Of a stretch of DNA of 64,000 nucleotides, positions 51,274-59,603 are shown one piece after another. Position numbers and translations under genes: made by a program. How positions within the stretch are numbered: position 1 is the stretch's first letter; each line of letters begins with the position of its first letter. The stretch comes from Alistipes sp. (GTDB lineage Bacteria > Bacteroidota > Bacteroidia > Bacteroidales > Rikenellaceae). The notes beneath the pieces were generated by a model. The model had not been told where the DNA came from, ran no database searches, and worked only from the letters and a program-made list of their open reading frames with translations. Location: NCBI GenBank assembly GCA_020026395.1, contig JAHHQM010000001.1, forward strand, positions 1 to 64,000, written 5' to 3'.

Positions 51274-53265
51274 TCAGTTTCGGCCGATGGTGAAGACCAC
51301 GCCGCCCGAAATCCACGCGCCGGGCAGGATGATGCCTCCCAGGTCGAAATGACGGCGGTCGGTGAGGTTCGTGCCTTCGACATAGAAGCACCATTTCTCG
51401 GACGCCCACTGAAGACGGGCATCTACGAGAAAGGTTGCTTTGAACGGCCGCAGTATGCTTTGCGAGGCATTGCCCACAACGGGATAGAACGCGTAGTTGC
51501 CGTTGCGGTCTGAGAGCGTACCCGTTACGGAGAGCGTGACGCGGCGCAGGGGCGAAAACTCGATTTGTGCCACGGCTTTGTGACGCAGATAGTCCATGGC
51601 GTTCTGACTCGGAAGAGAATTGTGGCGGGAGGTGGTCGTGTAGGCGTAACTCAATGTTGCCGTGCGGAGAACGCCCCGCGAGGAGCGGTAGCCGCCCGTC
51701 CATTCCACCCCGAAGGTGTTGAGGCGGTTGCTCTGCTCCGAGTGCCATTTGTTGCCCAAGTCCTCGCGCCAAACCCAGTCGATGATGTTGCGCCCCGCAC
51801 GGAAATAACCGTCCAGCGACGTAAACCACCCGTTGCGCGAGTAGCGGATGCCGAGGCGGACGTTCGTGGCGCGTTCGGGCACCAGATCGAGGTTATTGAT
51901 CTGCGCGGGACTCGTGTAGTAGAGGTCGGTGAAGGTCGGGAGACGCATCGAACGCCATACGCCCGCATCAATCCGTAGTCCCTCCACGGGAAGGTATCCC
52001 ACGGCGAAATTCCATGAAGCCTTGTTGCCGTAGGGCGTGAAGGCGGCACCGATGGAGGCCGAGGCCTCGAATTTCCGGAAATTCACCCCGTGACGCACCC
52101 ACAAATTCCCCGTGTGGCGGTCTTTCTCGCAGAGGTAATCGCCCACGGGATGGGGCATCTTCTCGCCGAGGTTGGTCGAATAGATGTGGTTGTAGGCATA
52201 GTCGCCGCCGAGGGTCGTCGTGCCGTGTCCCCATTTGAAATCCGTCCACAAACGAGCCGATACGTTGTCGGTGTTGTGACGGTTCATGGGCGTGCCGCGT
52301 TGCCAGTCGTAGCGGTCGAAATTCTTGCGGTAACCGACCGAGGCACCCGTCGAGAAACGGCGGCCGAAATCGTTTGTCCAGCGGAGCGAGGCGATGGCCG
52401 TTGAGGTGTGCTCCCATTGGTCGGGGTTGTAGGCGGCGTAGAAGCCGTTCGAACCGAATTCTCGATCCTGATAACCCACCTGTATGTCAAACAGACCGCC
52501 CCGACGGGCGTCGGCCGTCAGACGCGCATAGGCGTTGTAGGTATCGAAATCGGTGTTGTGGCGGTAGCCGTCGCTGCGGCGCATGGAGGCGGCCGCAAAG
52601 AGCGAAATCCGCTCGCCGCTCACCGCACCCGAGAGGTTGCCGTAGGCGTAGCCGTGACTGCCGCCCGTGCCTTCGAGGCGCAGGTAGGTGGGCATCAGGG
52701 GAGCGGTGCGGATGTGTACCGCTCCCGCATAAGCCCCCACACCGGGAAGTCCGTCGATGAGTTCTACCGACGAAACGGCCTCCATGTCGATGGGAAGCGA
52801 ATGGGACTGGTGTCCCGTGCGGGCATCCGTAAAGTCGATGCCGTTCAGAAGGATCATGGTTTGGTCGAACGAACCGCCCCGGATGGAGATGTCGGCCTGT
52901 GTTCCCTTGCCTCCGCGTTCCCGAATGTCGATCGCGGGTTGCAGACGCAGGGCGGCTTCCAAAGTTCGGAAGGGCGCGGCCGCATCGGCTTTTCGATCGA
53001 AAAGCGGGGTCGTGGTCAAAGCGTTGCGCATCGCGACGGATTGTTTTCCACGGATGCTCACCTCCCGAATCCGTTGGGTACGGATCGACGAGGTGGTATC
53101 GGCTTTTTGAGCCGATGCGCTTTGTGACGGGAACAAGACAAGCGACATACTCACCGAAAGCACGCCGATCGACACCGTGCGGTGGAACGACGCAAAAACC
53201 GACCAGCTTTTGCGGCTCCAACGACGAAATCGGGGAGTGGCAGCACTCAATGATTGTGTTTTCAT
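51274..53265 (-). CDS. TonB-dependent receptor, BtuB-like size, unusual leader
   Basis: 663 residues from the start at 53265. The plug domain (about 75-190; I-S-I-R-G-G-S-F-D-Q-T-M-I-L-L-N-G-I-D-F) is followed by a barrel ending in V-V-F-T-I-G-R-N. There is no carboxypeptidase-regulatory N-domain, so it belongs with vitamin or metal-chelate receptors rather than SusC. The leader is odd: a charged stretch R-F-R-R-W-S-R-K-S-W-S-V-F-A-S-F precedes the hydrophobic signal segment, which then ends A-S-A-Q. Similar leaders occur in a set of Bacteroidota receptors near cobalamin genes (from memory, uncertain). No cobalamin riboswitch was recognised upstream. Ligand unproven; corrinoid is the leading guess. 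Confidence 0.82.
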   Translation of the reverse strand: MKTQSLSAATPRFRRWSRKSWSVFASFHRTVSIGVLSVSMSLVLFPSQSASAQKADTTSSIRTQRIREVSIRGKQSVAMRNALTTTPLFDRKADAAAPFRTLEAALRLQPAIDIRERGGKGTQADISIRGGSFDQTMILLNGIDFTDARTGHQSHSLPIDMEAVSSVELIDGLPGVGAYAGAVHIRTAPLMPTYLRLEGTGGSHGYAYGNLSGAVSGERISLFAAASMRRSDGYRHNTDFDTYNAYARLTADARRGGLFDIQVGYQDREFGSNGFYAAYNPDQWEHTSTAIASLRWTNDFGRRFSTGASVGYRKNFDRYDWQRGTPMNRHNTDNVSARLWTDFKWGHGTTTLGGDYAYNHIYSTNLGEKMPHPVGDYLCEKDRHTGNLWVRHGVNFRKFEASASIGAAFTPYGNKASWNFAVGYLPVEGLRIDAGVWRSMRLPTFTDLYYTSPAQINNLDLVPERATNVRLGIRYSRNGWFTSLDGYFRAGRNIIDWVWREDLGNKWHSEQSNRLNTFGVEWTGGYRSSRGVLRTATLSYAYTTTSRHNSLPSQNAMDYLRHKAVAQIEFSPLRRVTLSVTGTLSDRNGNYAFYPVVGNASQSILRPFKATFLVDARLQWASEKWCFYVEGTNLTDRRHFDLGGIILPGAWISGGVVFTIGRN

Positions 53266-53387
53266 CTTGTTGTTTTGGTTAATGATTTTAAAATGTGGCT
53301 CGGGCGGAAGGCATCCGATCAAGACCCCCTCGCCGAAAAAGCCACGGCAAAGATAGACTTCTTTTTTCGGTATGGTACTTTTGTGGA

Positions 53388-53432
53388 TAAAAAAAAGCCA
53401 CTTTCCCGAAAAATGGAAGAGCGGCTTCGTAT
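53388..53432 (-). terminator. Probable terminator of the cysteate-synthase-like gene
   Basis: On the minus strand: A-G-C-C-G-C-T (53420-53426) pairs with A-G-T-G-G-C-T (53396-53402), with one wobble, followed by T8. Upper stem imperfect. Confidence 0.65.
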
Positions 53433-53448
53433 TGATTTTGAAGAAACC

Positions 53449-54744
53449 TTATTCGGCGAACATGGCCTCGACTTTGGCAACAACATCATCGGGATCGGGC
53501 GTGAGCGAGAAGATGTGTTCGGGCTCGAGATACCACAACTGCTTGCCTTCCTGCAGGTGACGCTCGCCACCGCCCGTGATGTTCAGCATCACGCAGGCAT
53601 CTTTCTCGACTTTGCCTTCGGCCAGAGCCTTCTGCAAGGCTGCCAGAGCCACACCCGAAGCCGAGTAGATATCGACACCCTCGGTCTGCTCGAACAGCTT
53701 GCAGGCCTTGCGAGCCTGGGGGTTCGTCACGGCGAACATCTCGCCGTTCGTGGCCTTCAGGGCATCGTACAGACCGCCGGCCAGCGAGAAGGGAGGCTTA
53801 CGGTTCGAGAGTACTTTGGCGTTGATGATCTCGGCATCGCGACGCGCCTTATCGGCCTCGTAGGGAAGCATCTCGCGCGAACCTGCACGCCATGCGTCGA
53901 ACATCGGCACGAACGGAGCATTCTGGGCGACCATCAGTTTGGCGATGTGGTTGCCGAAACGACCGTCCTCGATCAGACGCATATTGGCCTCCCATGCGGC
54001 GATGGCACCCGTACCGCTGCCGACAGCCTGGAAGTAGTAGTCGGGAATACGGCCGATGGTCGTGGCTGCCGACAACATCGTGGTGGACATACCGTCACGA
54101 CGGGCTACGTTCTTTGCGCCGCCTTCGTTGTAGAACTTCTTGCTCTTGAGGGCGAGCGTCGAGAGGTAAATGGCATCGAAATAGTCACCGCCGTTCTCGC
54201 AAGCGATCAGCTTGACGCAGGGGTTCAGCGGCTCCTCGAACCAGAGCGCTTTGAGGTTCTCCTCGGGTACCGACAACAGCAGCTTGATGTTGTTGGCCGA
54301 GCATACCTTGGCAAATGCACGTGCCGTGTTTCCGGCCGATGCAACGACCAGTACGCGCTCCTCGTCCTGACGGGCACGACCGCAGACACTGAATGCCTCG
54401 GTCTCCTTGAACGAGCAGGTGGTCATCTTGACTCCCTTGGCAGGCCAGTAGCCGTTGAAGGTGATCCAGAGGTTGGTCATGCCCAACTCCTTGGCCAGAG
54501 CCTCGCTCTTGAAGGTGACGGGTGCCGACGAACCTTCGAGCATGTGGTTGATGGGCAGCCAGTCGGCAAAACGGTACAATCCGTAATCGGCCGACTTGAC
54601 GTCGATCTGCTTCTTGGCGTACTCGGTACGGATCAGCGAGGGTGTCTGACACTCGGGATCGTCGAGCATCCAGCCCTTATCGGTGAATTCGCGTCCCGTA
54701 GCGACGCATTTCAAGGTGTAAGATGTGGGTTCGATTTTTTCCAT
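53449..54744 (-). CDS. PLP-dependent threonine-synthase-like enzyme, probable cysteate synthase
   Basis: 431 residues, fold type II PLP enzyme: predicted Schiff-base lysine K113 in C-S-F-K-E-T-E-A, phosphate loop partner S-A-G-N-T (136-140), and a glycine-rich G-S-G-T-G loop further on. In true threonine synthases the lysine motif is usually S-F-K-D-R; here it is S-F-K-E-T-E, and the F-N-G-Y-W-P segment just before it fits cysteate synthases (O-phosphoserine plus sulfite to L-cysteate), as I recall them. Cysteate is the head-group precursor of sulfonolipids, which Alistipes makes. It lies 42 bp after the nspC-like gene on the same strand, probably cotranscribed. The alternative is an ordinary threonine synthase. 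Confidence 0.65.
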   Translation of the reverse strand: MEKIEPTSYTLKCVATGREFTDKGWMLDDPECQTPSLIRTEYAKKQIDVKSADYGLYRFADWLPINHMLEGSSAPVTFKSEALAKELGMTNLWITFNGYWPAKGVKMTTCSFKETEAFSVCGRARQDEERVLVVASAGNTARAFAKVCSANNIKLLLSVPEENLKALWFEEPLNPCVKLIACENGGDYFDAIYLSTLALKSKKFYNEGGAKNVARRDGMSTTMLSAATTIGRIPDYYFQAVGSGTGAIAAWEANMRLIEDGRFGNHIAKLMVAQNAPFVPMFDAWRAGSREMLPYEADKARRDAEIINAKVLSNRKPPFSLAGGLYDALKATNGEMFAVTNPQARKACKLFEQTEGVDIYSASGVALAALQKALAEGKVEKDACVMLNITGGGERHLQEGKQLWYLEPEHIFSLTPDPDDVVAKVEAMFAE

Positions 54745-54786
54745 TTCTATCGTTTAATGTTTGTATTCTTAAATTTTGGGTTTTGT

Positions 54787-55917
54787 TTACGACATACGGT
54801 TTTTGTAGTCTTCGTAGCCGAAACGGCGGATGACGTCGATCCGACCGTCGCGGCGGGCGATGACGATCGAGGGGTGCTGTACGCCGTTGAACATCGTCGT
54901 TTTGACCATCGTGTAGTGGATCATGTCCTCGAAGATGATGCGCTCGCCGACCTTCAGCTCGTGGTCGAACGACCAGTCGCCGTAGAAATCTCCGGCCAGA
55001 CAACTCGTACCGCCTATACGCCACTTCACTTCCCCTTCTTCGGGGTCGTGGGCGCCGATGATGGCGGGTTTGTAGGGCATCTCGAGACAGTCGGGCATGT
55101 GGCAGGCAAACGACACATCGAGCATGGCGGTGCGGACACCTCCGTTCAGAACGATGTCTTCGATGGTCGATACCAGATAACCCGTGCGCCACGTGAAGGC
55201 ACTGCCCGGTTCGAGGATCAGACGCAGGTGGGGGTGACGTGCCTTGAATTCGCGCAGGATCGTGATCAGCTCGTCACAATCGTAATCGGCATGGGTCATC
55301 AGATGACCGCCGCCCATGTTGAGCCATTTGATGCGCTCCAGCTCCTTGCCGAAATGCTTCTCAACAGCTTCCAGCGCCAGACGCAGGTGGCAGGGACGCG
55401 ACTCGCACAACACGTGGAAGTGGAGTCCTTCGATGCCTTCGGGCAATTCGCCCAATTCCTCTTTCGTGACACCCAGACGCGATCCCTCGACACAGGGGTT
55501 GTACAGGTCGGTCTCGACGGGCGAGTAACGCGGATTGATTCTCAGTCCGCACGAAATACCGCGTTTGTGCGCCTCCTTTTCGAAGCGGTGATACTGCGAA
55601 AGCGAATTGAAGGTGATGTGCGACGAGCAATCCATAATCTCGCCGATGTTCTGATCGGTGTAAACGGGCGCATAGGTATGTGCCTTTTCGCCGTATTCCT
55701 CCAACACCAGACGAGCCTCGGCGGCAGAACTTGCCGTAGCGCCGTCCGAATGGCGTGCCAGCTCGGGGAAGATGCTCCACATGGCGCAGGCCTTGAGGGC
55801 GACGATGATCTCGGCACCCGATTCTTTACGCACGCGGTCGATTACCGCGAGGTTTTCGTCGAGCAGCTTTTCGTCCAGAACGTATGAAGGAGAGGGTAAT
55901 TTCTGAAAATCAATCAT
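54787..55917 (-). CDS. nspC: Carboxynorspermidine/carboxyspermidine decarboxylase
   Basis: 376 residues, alanine-racemase-fold PLP decarboxylase. Removes CO2 from carboxy(nor)spermidine to give (nor)spermidine. Signs: start P-S-P-S-Y-V-L-D-E, lysine in V-A-L-K-A-C-A-M-W (PLP-binding), H-F-H-V-L-C-E in the middle, G-G-G-H-L-M-T glycine loop, E-P-G-S-A-F substrate strand, and the C-terminal G-T-S-C-L-A-G-D box with its reactive cysteine. A TACTTTTG box on this strand lies at 55944-55951. Works with the carboxynorspermidine synthase at 58237-59424, which is separated from it by the LysR and YeiH genes. Confidence 0.93.
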   Translation of the reverse strand: MIDFQKLPSPSYVLDEKLLDENLAVIDRVRKESGAEIIVALKACAMWSIFPELARHSDGATASSAAEARLVLEEYGEKAHTYAPVYTDQNIGEIMDCSSHITFNSLSQYHRFEKEAHKRGISCGLRINPRYSPVETDLYNPCVEGSRLGVTKEELGELPEGIEGLHFHVLCESRPCHLRLALEAVEKHFGKELERIKWLNMGGGHLMTHADYDCDELITILREFKARHPHLRLILEPGSAFTWRTGYLVSTIEDIVLNGGVRTAMLDVSFACHMPDCLEMPYKPAIIGAHDPEEGEVKWRIGGTSCLAGDFYGDWSFDHELKVGERIIFEDMIHYTMVKTTMFNGVQHPSIVIARRDGRIDVIRRFGYEDYKNRMS

Positions 55918-55943
55918 GGGTGAAAAAATCCTTGTAATTGTTG

Positions 55944-55951
55944 CAAAAGTA
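55944..55951 (-). promoter_or_regulatory. -7 box (TACTTTTG) of the nspC gene
   Basis: Exact TAnnTTTG match 26 bp before the start; no clear -33 element. Confidence 0.5.
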
Positions 55952-56048
55952 ACAAATTCATAGAGAATAATCCGTATTCGGTGTGCGGATCGCTTATAAA
56001 TAGGTATTTATACCTATTATAGGGCGGTTTTTCACCCCGAAAACCACA

Positions 56049-56084
56049 AAAAAGCCGCACCTTTTTTTGAAAGGTGCGGCTCGC
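56049..56084 (-). terminator. Rho-independent terminator of the yeiH-like gene
   Basis: Perfect 12-bp stem (56053-56064 with 56070-56081) with a T-run on the minus strand. Confidence 0.9.
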
Positions 56085-56126
56085 ATGCATCCTTTTTAAG
56101 GGATGCGACCACTAAAATCTGTGTGT

Positions 56127-57110
56127 TTACCAGAGAATATAGAGAAGAGTCGAACAACTGATGACGATCCACAGGAGGACACCCTGAATCATGGGGCGGA
56201 CGCCGACCTGACGCAGGACATTTCTCGAGAGCGATGCACCGATGAAGAACATCGTGAGGATCAGCATCTTGTGGGCAACACCCGATATGGCGCTACCGAT
56301 GCGGGGGTAGTCGTCCAGCACGTAGGTGTTGAAGATCAGGGCGGCGATGAAGAAGAGGATGAACCACGGAATGGTGATTTTCTTGCTGTCGCCCTTGAAG
56401 ATGAAGGTTGAAACCAGAGCCAGCGGAATGATCCACAGGGCGCGGGTCAGTTTGACGGTCGTGGCGACCTGCAAGGCCTCCTCGCCGTAGGCGGCACCCG
56501 CACCGACCACGGAACTCGTGTCGTGGATGGCGATGGCTGCCCACGTACCGAACTGATGCTGCGTCAGACCCAGCGCATGACCGATCATCGGGAAGATGAA
56601 CAGCGCGATGGCGTTCAGGATGAAGATCGTGGCAAGTGCCACCGACATGTCGCTCTCCTTGGCCTTGATCACGGGTCCCACGGCGGCAATGGCGCTACCA
56701 CCGCAGATGGCCGTACCCGAGCTGACCAGATAAGCCGTGTTGCGCTCGACGTGCAGCAATTTGCGGCCGATCAGCATACCGATCACCAGCGTACCGATCA
56801 CCGAAACAATGGTGAACTCCATGCCTTCGCGTCCGGATGCCAGCGCGGCGTCGAGATTCATGCCGAAACCGAGTCCGACGACCGAATATTGAAGCAGATA
56901 CTTCGAAGCTTTCTTGTTGAATTTGGGGTAGGCCTCGCCGAAGATCAGGGCAAAGCACAATCCCGAAAAGAGGGTAACGGGCGGAGTGAGGATTCCGCTG
57001 AACGAATCGCCGAAGGGAAGGTAATCGGCAAAAAGCAATACCAGGAACAGCGCCAGCAGAAGACGATAGACCGTCTGGGCGTGTTGTTCGAGTTTGAGAG
57101 CTGAGGTCAT
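56127..57110 (-). CDS. YeiH/UPF0324-family putative sulfur-oxyanion transporter
   Basis: 327 residues with about ten hydrophobic segments. The stretch F-G-E-A-Y-P-K-F-N-K-K near residue 55 and the S-S-G-T-A-I-C-G-G-S-A-I-A-A-V-G-P segment (about 125-145) are the family's conserved features. Homologues are annotated as putative sulfate (or sulfite) exporters and often neighbour a LysR regulator, as here (LysR gene 93 bp upstream). Inner membrane. The gap before it contains an 11-bp inverted repeat overlapping a promoter box. Transport activity of the family is not firmly proven. Confidence 0.82.
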   Translation of the reverse strand: MTSALKLEQHAQTVYRLLLALFLVLLFADYLPFGDSFSGILTPPVTLFSGLCFALIFGEAYPKFNKKASKYLLQYSVVGLGFGMNLDAALASGREGMEFTIVSVIGTLVIGMLIGRKLLHVERNTAYLVSSGTAICGGSAIAAVGPVIKAKESDMSVALATIFILNAIALFIFPMIGHALGLTQHQFGTWAAIAIHDTSSVVGAGAAYGEEALQVATTVKLTRALWIIPLALVSTFIFKGDSKKITIPWFILFFIAALIFNTYVLDDYPRIGSAISGVAHKMLILTMFFIGASLSRNVLRQVGVRPMIQGVLLWIVISCSTLLYILW

Positions 57111-57132
57111 AGGGCTTTTTAATTATAAAAAG

Positions 57133-57170
57133 GAATCACTTATGTTTGACAGTGCAAATATAAGTGATTC
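57133..57170 (-). promoter_or_regulatory. Inverted repeat over a promoter box before the yeiH-like gene
   Basis: GAATCACTTAT (57133-57143) and ATAAGTGATTC (57160-57170) are perfect 11-bp arms around a 16-bp spacer. On the minus strand a TATATTTG -7 box runs from the inner end of one arm into the spacer. The layout fits an operator for the neighbouring LysR protein. It lacks the U-run of a terminator. Confidence 0.65.
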
Positions 57171-57203
57171 TCAGCCACCTCGGCTATCGCAAAATATTAT
57201 GAG

Positions 57204-58103
57204 TTATAACTTTGTTTTATAACGATGGGCGAAATCCATGAACAATCGCGCCATGCCTCCCTCGTCGCCGTGAAGCTCCACGTAGTCGAATTCGCGCCCC
57301 ATTTCGAGGTCGGGAATGTCCACCACCTTGAACCGTCCCATGTAGAGTTCTTCGGAGATCGAACGGATCGAAACGATGGCCATCGCGTTGCTGTTTCTTA
57401 AGAAGAGTTTGATGCTCTCCGTACTGCCCAGATACATCTGCAAGTTCAGATCCGACAGGCGGATGTTGTGCTGTGCCAACGCCGCCACCAATACATCGAG
57501 CGTACCCGATCCGCGTTCGCGCAACACGAGGGGAATGTTTTTCAGATCCTCCAGCCGTACCTCGTCACGATCCTTCCACGCCGCGTGTTGGGCATTGACC
57601 ACGGCGACCAGCTCGTCCTTCATGAAGGACGAGTACTTCAAGTTGGCCTGTCGGATGTTGCCCTCGACCATACCCAGATCAATCCGATGCTCCTGCAAGG
57701 CACGTTCAACCTCCTCGGAGTTGCCGTTCAGAAGCGAAATCGACACGTTGGGGAACTTCTCGATGAACCGCGCCAAAAGGGGCGGCAGGACATATTGGGC
57801 AATGGTGGTGCTCGCACCGAGGCGCAACGTACCGCAATGCTCGTCGTGCAGCAGGTTCATTTCGTACTCCAGACGGGCATATTCGTCGAGGATGCGCTGG
57901 GCGTGTTCCATCAAGAGGCGTCCCGAATCCGTAAGCGAGATGCGGTTGCCCATACGCTCGAACAACCGCGTGCGGTATTGCGTCTCGAGCTCCTGAATGT
58001 GCTTCGAGATGGCGGGTTGCGAGATGAAGAGTTCGCGCGAGGATTTGGTGAAACTCAAATTGCGGGCGACACTCTCAAAAACTTTTAATCTGAATTCCGA
58101 CAT
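57204..58103 (-). CDS. LysR-family transcription regulator
   Basis: 299 residues from the start at 58103 (M-S-E-F-R-L-K-V-F-E-S-V-A). N-terminal winged helix-turn-helix (about 1-62; F-T-K-S-S-R-E-L-F-I-S-Q-P-A-I-S-K-H-I), linker helix to about 88, then a periplasmic-binding-protein-like ligand domain (about 90-299). The upstream in-frame extension is rejected because a TATCTTTG promoter box on this strand (58130-58137) lies just before the chosen start. It probably controls the yeiH-like gene directly downstream, whose promoter carries a palindrome. A sulfite or sulfur-metabolite ligand is possible by analogy with enterobacterial YeiE. Confidence 0.9.
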   Translation of the reverse strand: MSEFRLKVFESVARNLSFTKSSRELFISQPAISKHIQELETQYRTRLFERMGNRISLTDSGRLLMEHAQRILDEYARLEYEMNLLHDEHCGTLRLGASTTIAQYVLPPLLARFIEKFPNVSISLLNGNSEEVERALQEHRIDLGMVEGNIRQANLKYSSFMKDELVAVVNAQHAAWKDRDEVRLEDLKNIPLVLRERGSGTLDVLVAALAQHNIRLSDLNLQMYLGSTESIKLFLRNSNAMAIVSIRSISEELYMGRFKVVDIPDLEMGREFDYVELHGDEGGMARLFMDFAHRYKTKL

Positions 58104-58129
58104 ATTCCGAACGGGGTTTGGTGGAAACT

Positions 58130-58137
58130 CAAAGATA
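58130..58137 (-). promoter_or_regulatory. -7 box (TATCTTTG) of the lysR gene
   Basis: Exact TAnnTTTG match 26 bp before the LysR start. Confidence 0.5.
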
Positions 58138-58171
58138 CAAAATTTGTGGAAACTTTCGCGGGGGGAGGGCA

Positions 58172-58212
58172 TAAAAAACGGAGTCTTCCCCCTCGACAGG
58201 GGAAAACTCCGC
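58172..58212 (-). terminator. Rho-independent terminator of the carboxynorspermidine synthase gene
   Basis: On the minus strand a 13-bp, slightly imperfect GC-rich stem (58199-58211 with 58179-58192) is followed by T6. Confidence 0.85.
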
Positions 58213-58236
58213 ATGACGTGTATTTCGAGAAAAATA

Positions 58237-59424
58237 CTACAATTCGATATCGACATCGAACAGCTCGTGCCAGGGCAGACCCTGCTCGCCCAACTCCTTC
58301 AGGAAGGGATCGGGATCGAACTCCTCGACATTGAATACGCCTGCACCGCGCCACAGACCTTTTGCCCACATCGAAGCACCGAGCGCAGCGGGAACACCCG
58401 TCGTGAAGCTGACGGCCTGGGTACCCGTTTCGCGGAATGCCTTCTCGTGGTCGCAGTTGTTGTAGATGTAGTAGGTGTGCTCCTTACCGTCCTTGATACC
58501 GCGGATACGGCAACCGATCGAAGTCTGACCGTGGTAGTTGGCACCCAGCGACTTGGGATCGGGAAGCACGGCCTTCAGGAACTGGATGGGGACGATCTCG
58601 ACACCGTTGTACATGATCGGGTCGATACGTGCCATACCGATGTTCTGAATAACGCGCAGGTGGGTCAGATACTCCTGACCGAACGTCATCCAGAAACGGG
58701 CGCGTTTGATCGTGGGGTAGTTTTTGACCAAAGACTCCAACTCCTCGTGGTAGATCAGGTACGATTCGCGCTCACCGACCTCGGGGTAGTGCAGCGGCTT
58801 GTGAATCTCGTGGGGCTCGGTTACAACCCACTCGCCGTTCTGGTAGTAACGACCCTTCTGGGTCACCTCGCGGATGTTGATCTCGGGGTTGAAGTTCGTG
58901 GCGAAGGCCATACCGTGGTTACCGGCATTGCAGTCCACGATGTCGAGGTAGTGGATCTCGTCGAAATGGTGTTTGGCGGCGTAGGCCGTGAAGATGGCCG
59001 TAACACCCGGGTCAAAACCACAACCGAGGATCGCCGTCAGGCCTGCGGCCTTGAAACGATCCTGATATGCCCACTGCCATGAATATTCGAAGTGTGCCTC
59101 GTCTTTAGGCTCGTAGTTGGCCGTATCGAGATAGTTGCAACCGCACTCCAGACAGGCGTCCATGATGGTCAGATCCTGATAGGGAAGTGCCAGATTGACA
59201 ACGATGTCGGGTTTGAACGAACGGAACAATTCGCACAAGGCGGGTACCGAGTCGGCATCGACCTGTGCGGTCTGGACACGATTTCCGCCGATGGCCGCAG
59301 CCACCGCGTCGCATTTCGATTTGGTACGGCTTGCCAGCATCACCTCCGTGAAGACGGGGTTGGCGGCAATTTTCTGAGTGGCAACCGTTCCGACGCCACC
59401 GGCGCCGATAATCAAGGCTTTCAT
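58237..59424 (-). CDS. Carboxynorspermidine synthase (saccharopine-dehydrogenase-like)
   Basis: 395 residues. N-terminal Rossmann domain opens M-K-A-L-I-I-G-A-G-G-V-G-T-V (NADPH binding). The family segment G-C-G-F-D-P-G-V-T occurs near residue 130-140, and the catalytic domain follows to a Y-W/H-rich C-terminus. Joins aspartate semialdehyde to a diamine (putrescine or diaminopropane), giving carboxyspermidine or carboxynorspermidine; NspC then decarboxylates it. This is the usual polyamine route in gut Bacteroidota, where spermidine synthase is often absent. It has its own promoter (59471-59501) and terminator. Confidence 0.92.
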   Translation of the reverse strand: MKALIIGAGGVGTVATQKIAANPVFTEVMLASRTKSKCDAVAAAIGGNRVQTAQVDADSVPALCELFRSFKPDIVVNLALPYQDLTIMDACLECGCNYLDTANYEPKDEAHFEYSWQWAYQDRFKAAGLTAILGCGFDPGVTAIFTAYAAKHHFDEIHYLDIVDCNAGNHGMAFATNFNPEINIREVTQKGRYYQNGEWVVTEPHEIHKPLHYPEVGERESYLIYHEELESLVKNYPTIKRARFWMTFGQEYLTHLRVIQNIGMARIDPIMYNGVEIVPIQFLKAVLPDPKSLGANYHGQTSIGCRIRGIKDGKEHTYYIYNNCDHEKAFRETGTQAVSFTTGVPAALGASMWAKGLWRGAGVFNVEEFDPDPFLKELGEQGLPWHELFDVDIEL

Positions 59425-59470
59425 AATGTTTATTCTGTTTTAAAAATTAAATGTTTCTCGTTTCAACTTT

Positions 59471-59501
59471 CAAAGTTACAATTTTATTTTTTGATTTTCA
59501 A
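59471..59501 (-). promoter_or_regulatory. Promoter of the carboxynorspermidine synthase gene
   Basis: On the minus strand: TTG (complement 59499-59501), 20-bp spacer, TAACTTTG (59471-59478), 46 bp before the start. Confidence 0.7.
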
Positions 59502-59545
59502 TAACCCGACCGTTTTGCCCCGAGATTTTGTCCGGGGAAGGGCAT

Positions 59546-59580
59546 AAAAAACGCAGGTGCCTCAAGCGGGGCACCTGCGT
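59546..59580 (-). terminator. Rho-independent terminator of the M16 protease gene
   Basis: Perfect 11-bp stem (59570-59580 with 59551-59561) and T6 on the minus strand. Confidence 0.9.
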
Positions 59581-59603
59581 TGTGTTTTGCGTTCCTCGAA
59601 AGG

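Noticed and set aside
53266..53448. Cobalamin riboswitch before the BtuB-like receptor
   Set aside because: The gap is short, contains the neighbouring gene's terminator, and lacks a B12-box-like sequence that I could recognise.
53254..55887. 877-codon plus-strand frame across the cysteate-synthase-like and nspC genes
   Set aside because: Antisense to two clearly recognisable enzymes; its translation resembles no protein.
57133..57170. Terminator of the lysR gene
   Set aside because: The arms are AT-rich with a 16-bp spacer and no U-run, and a promoter box overlaps one arm and the spacer.
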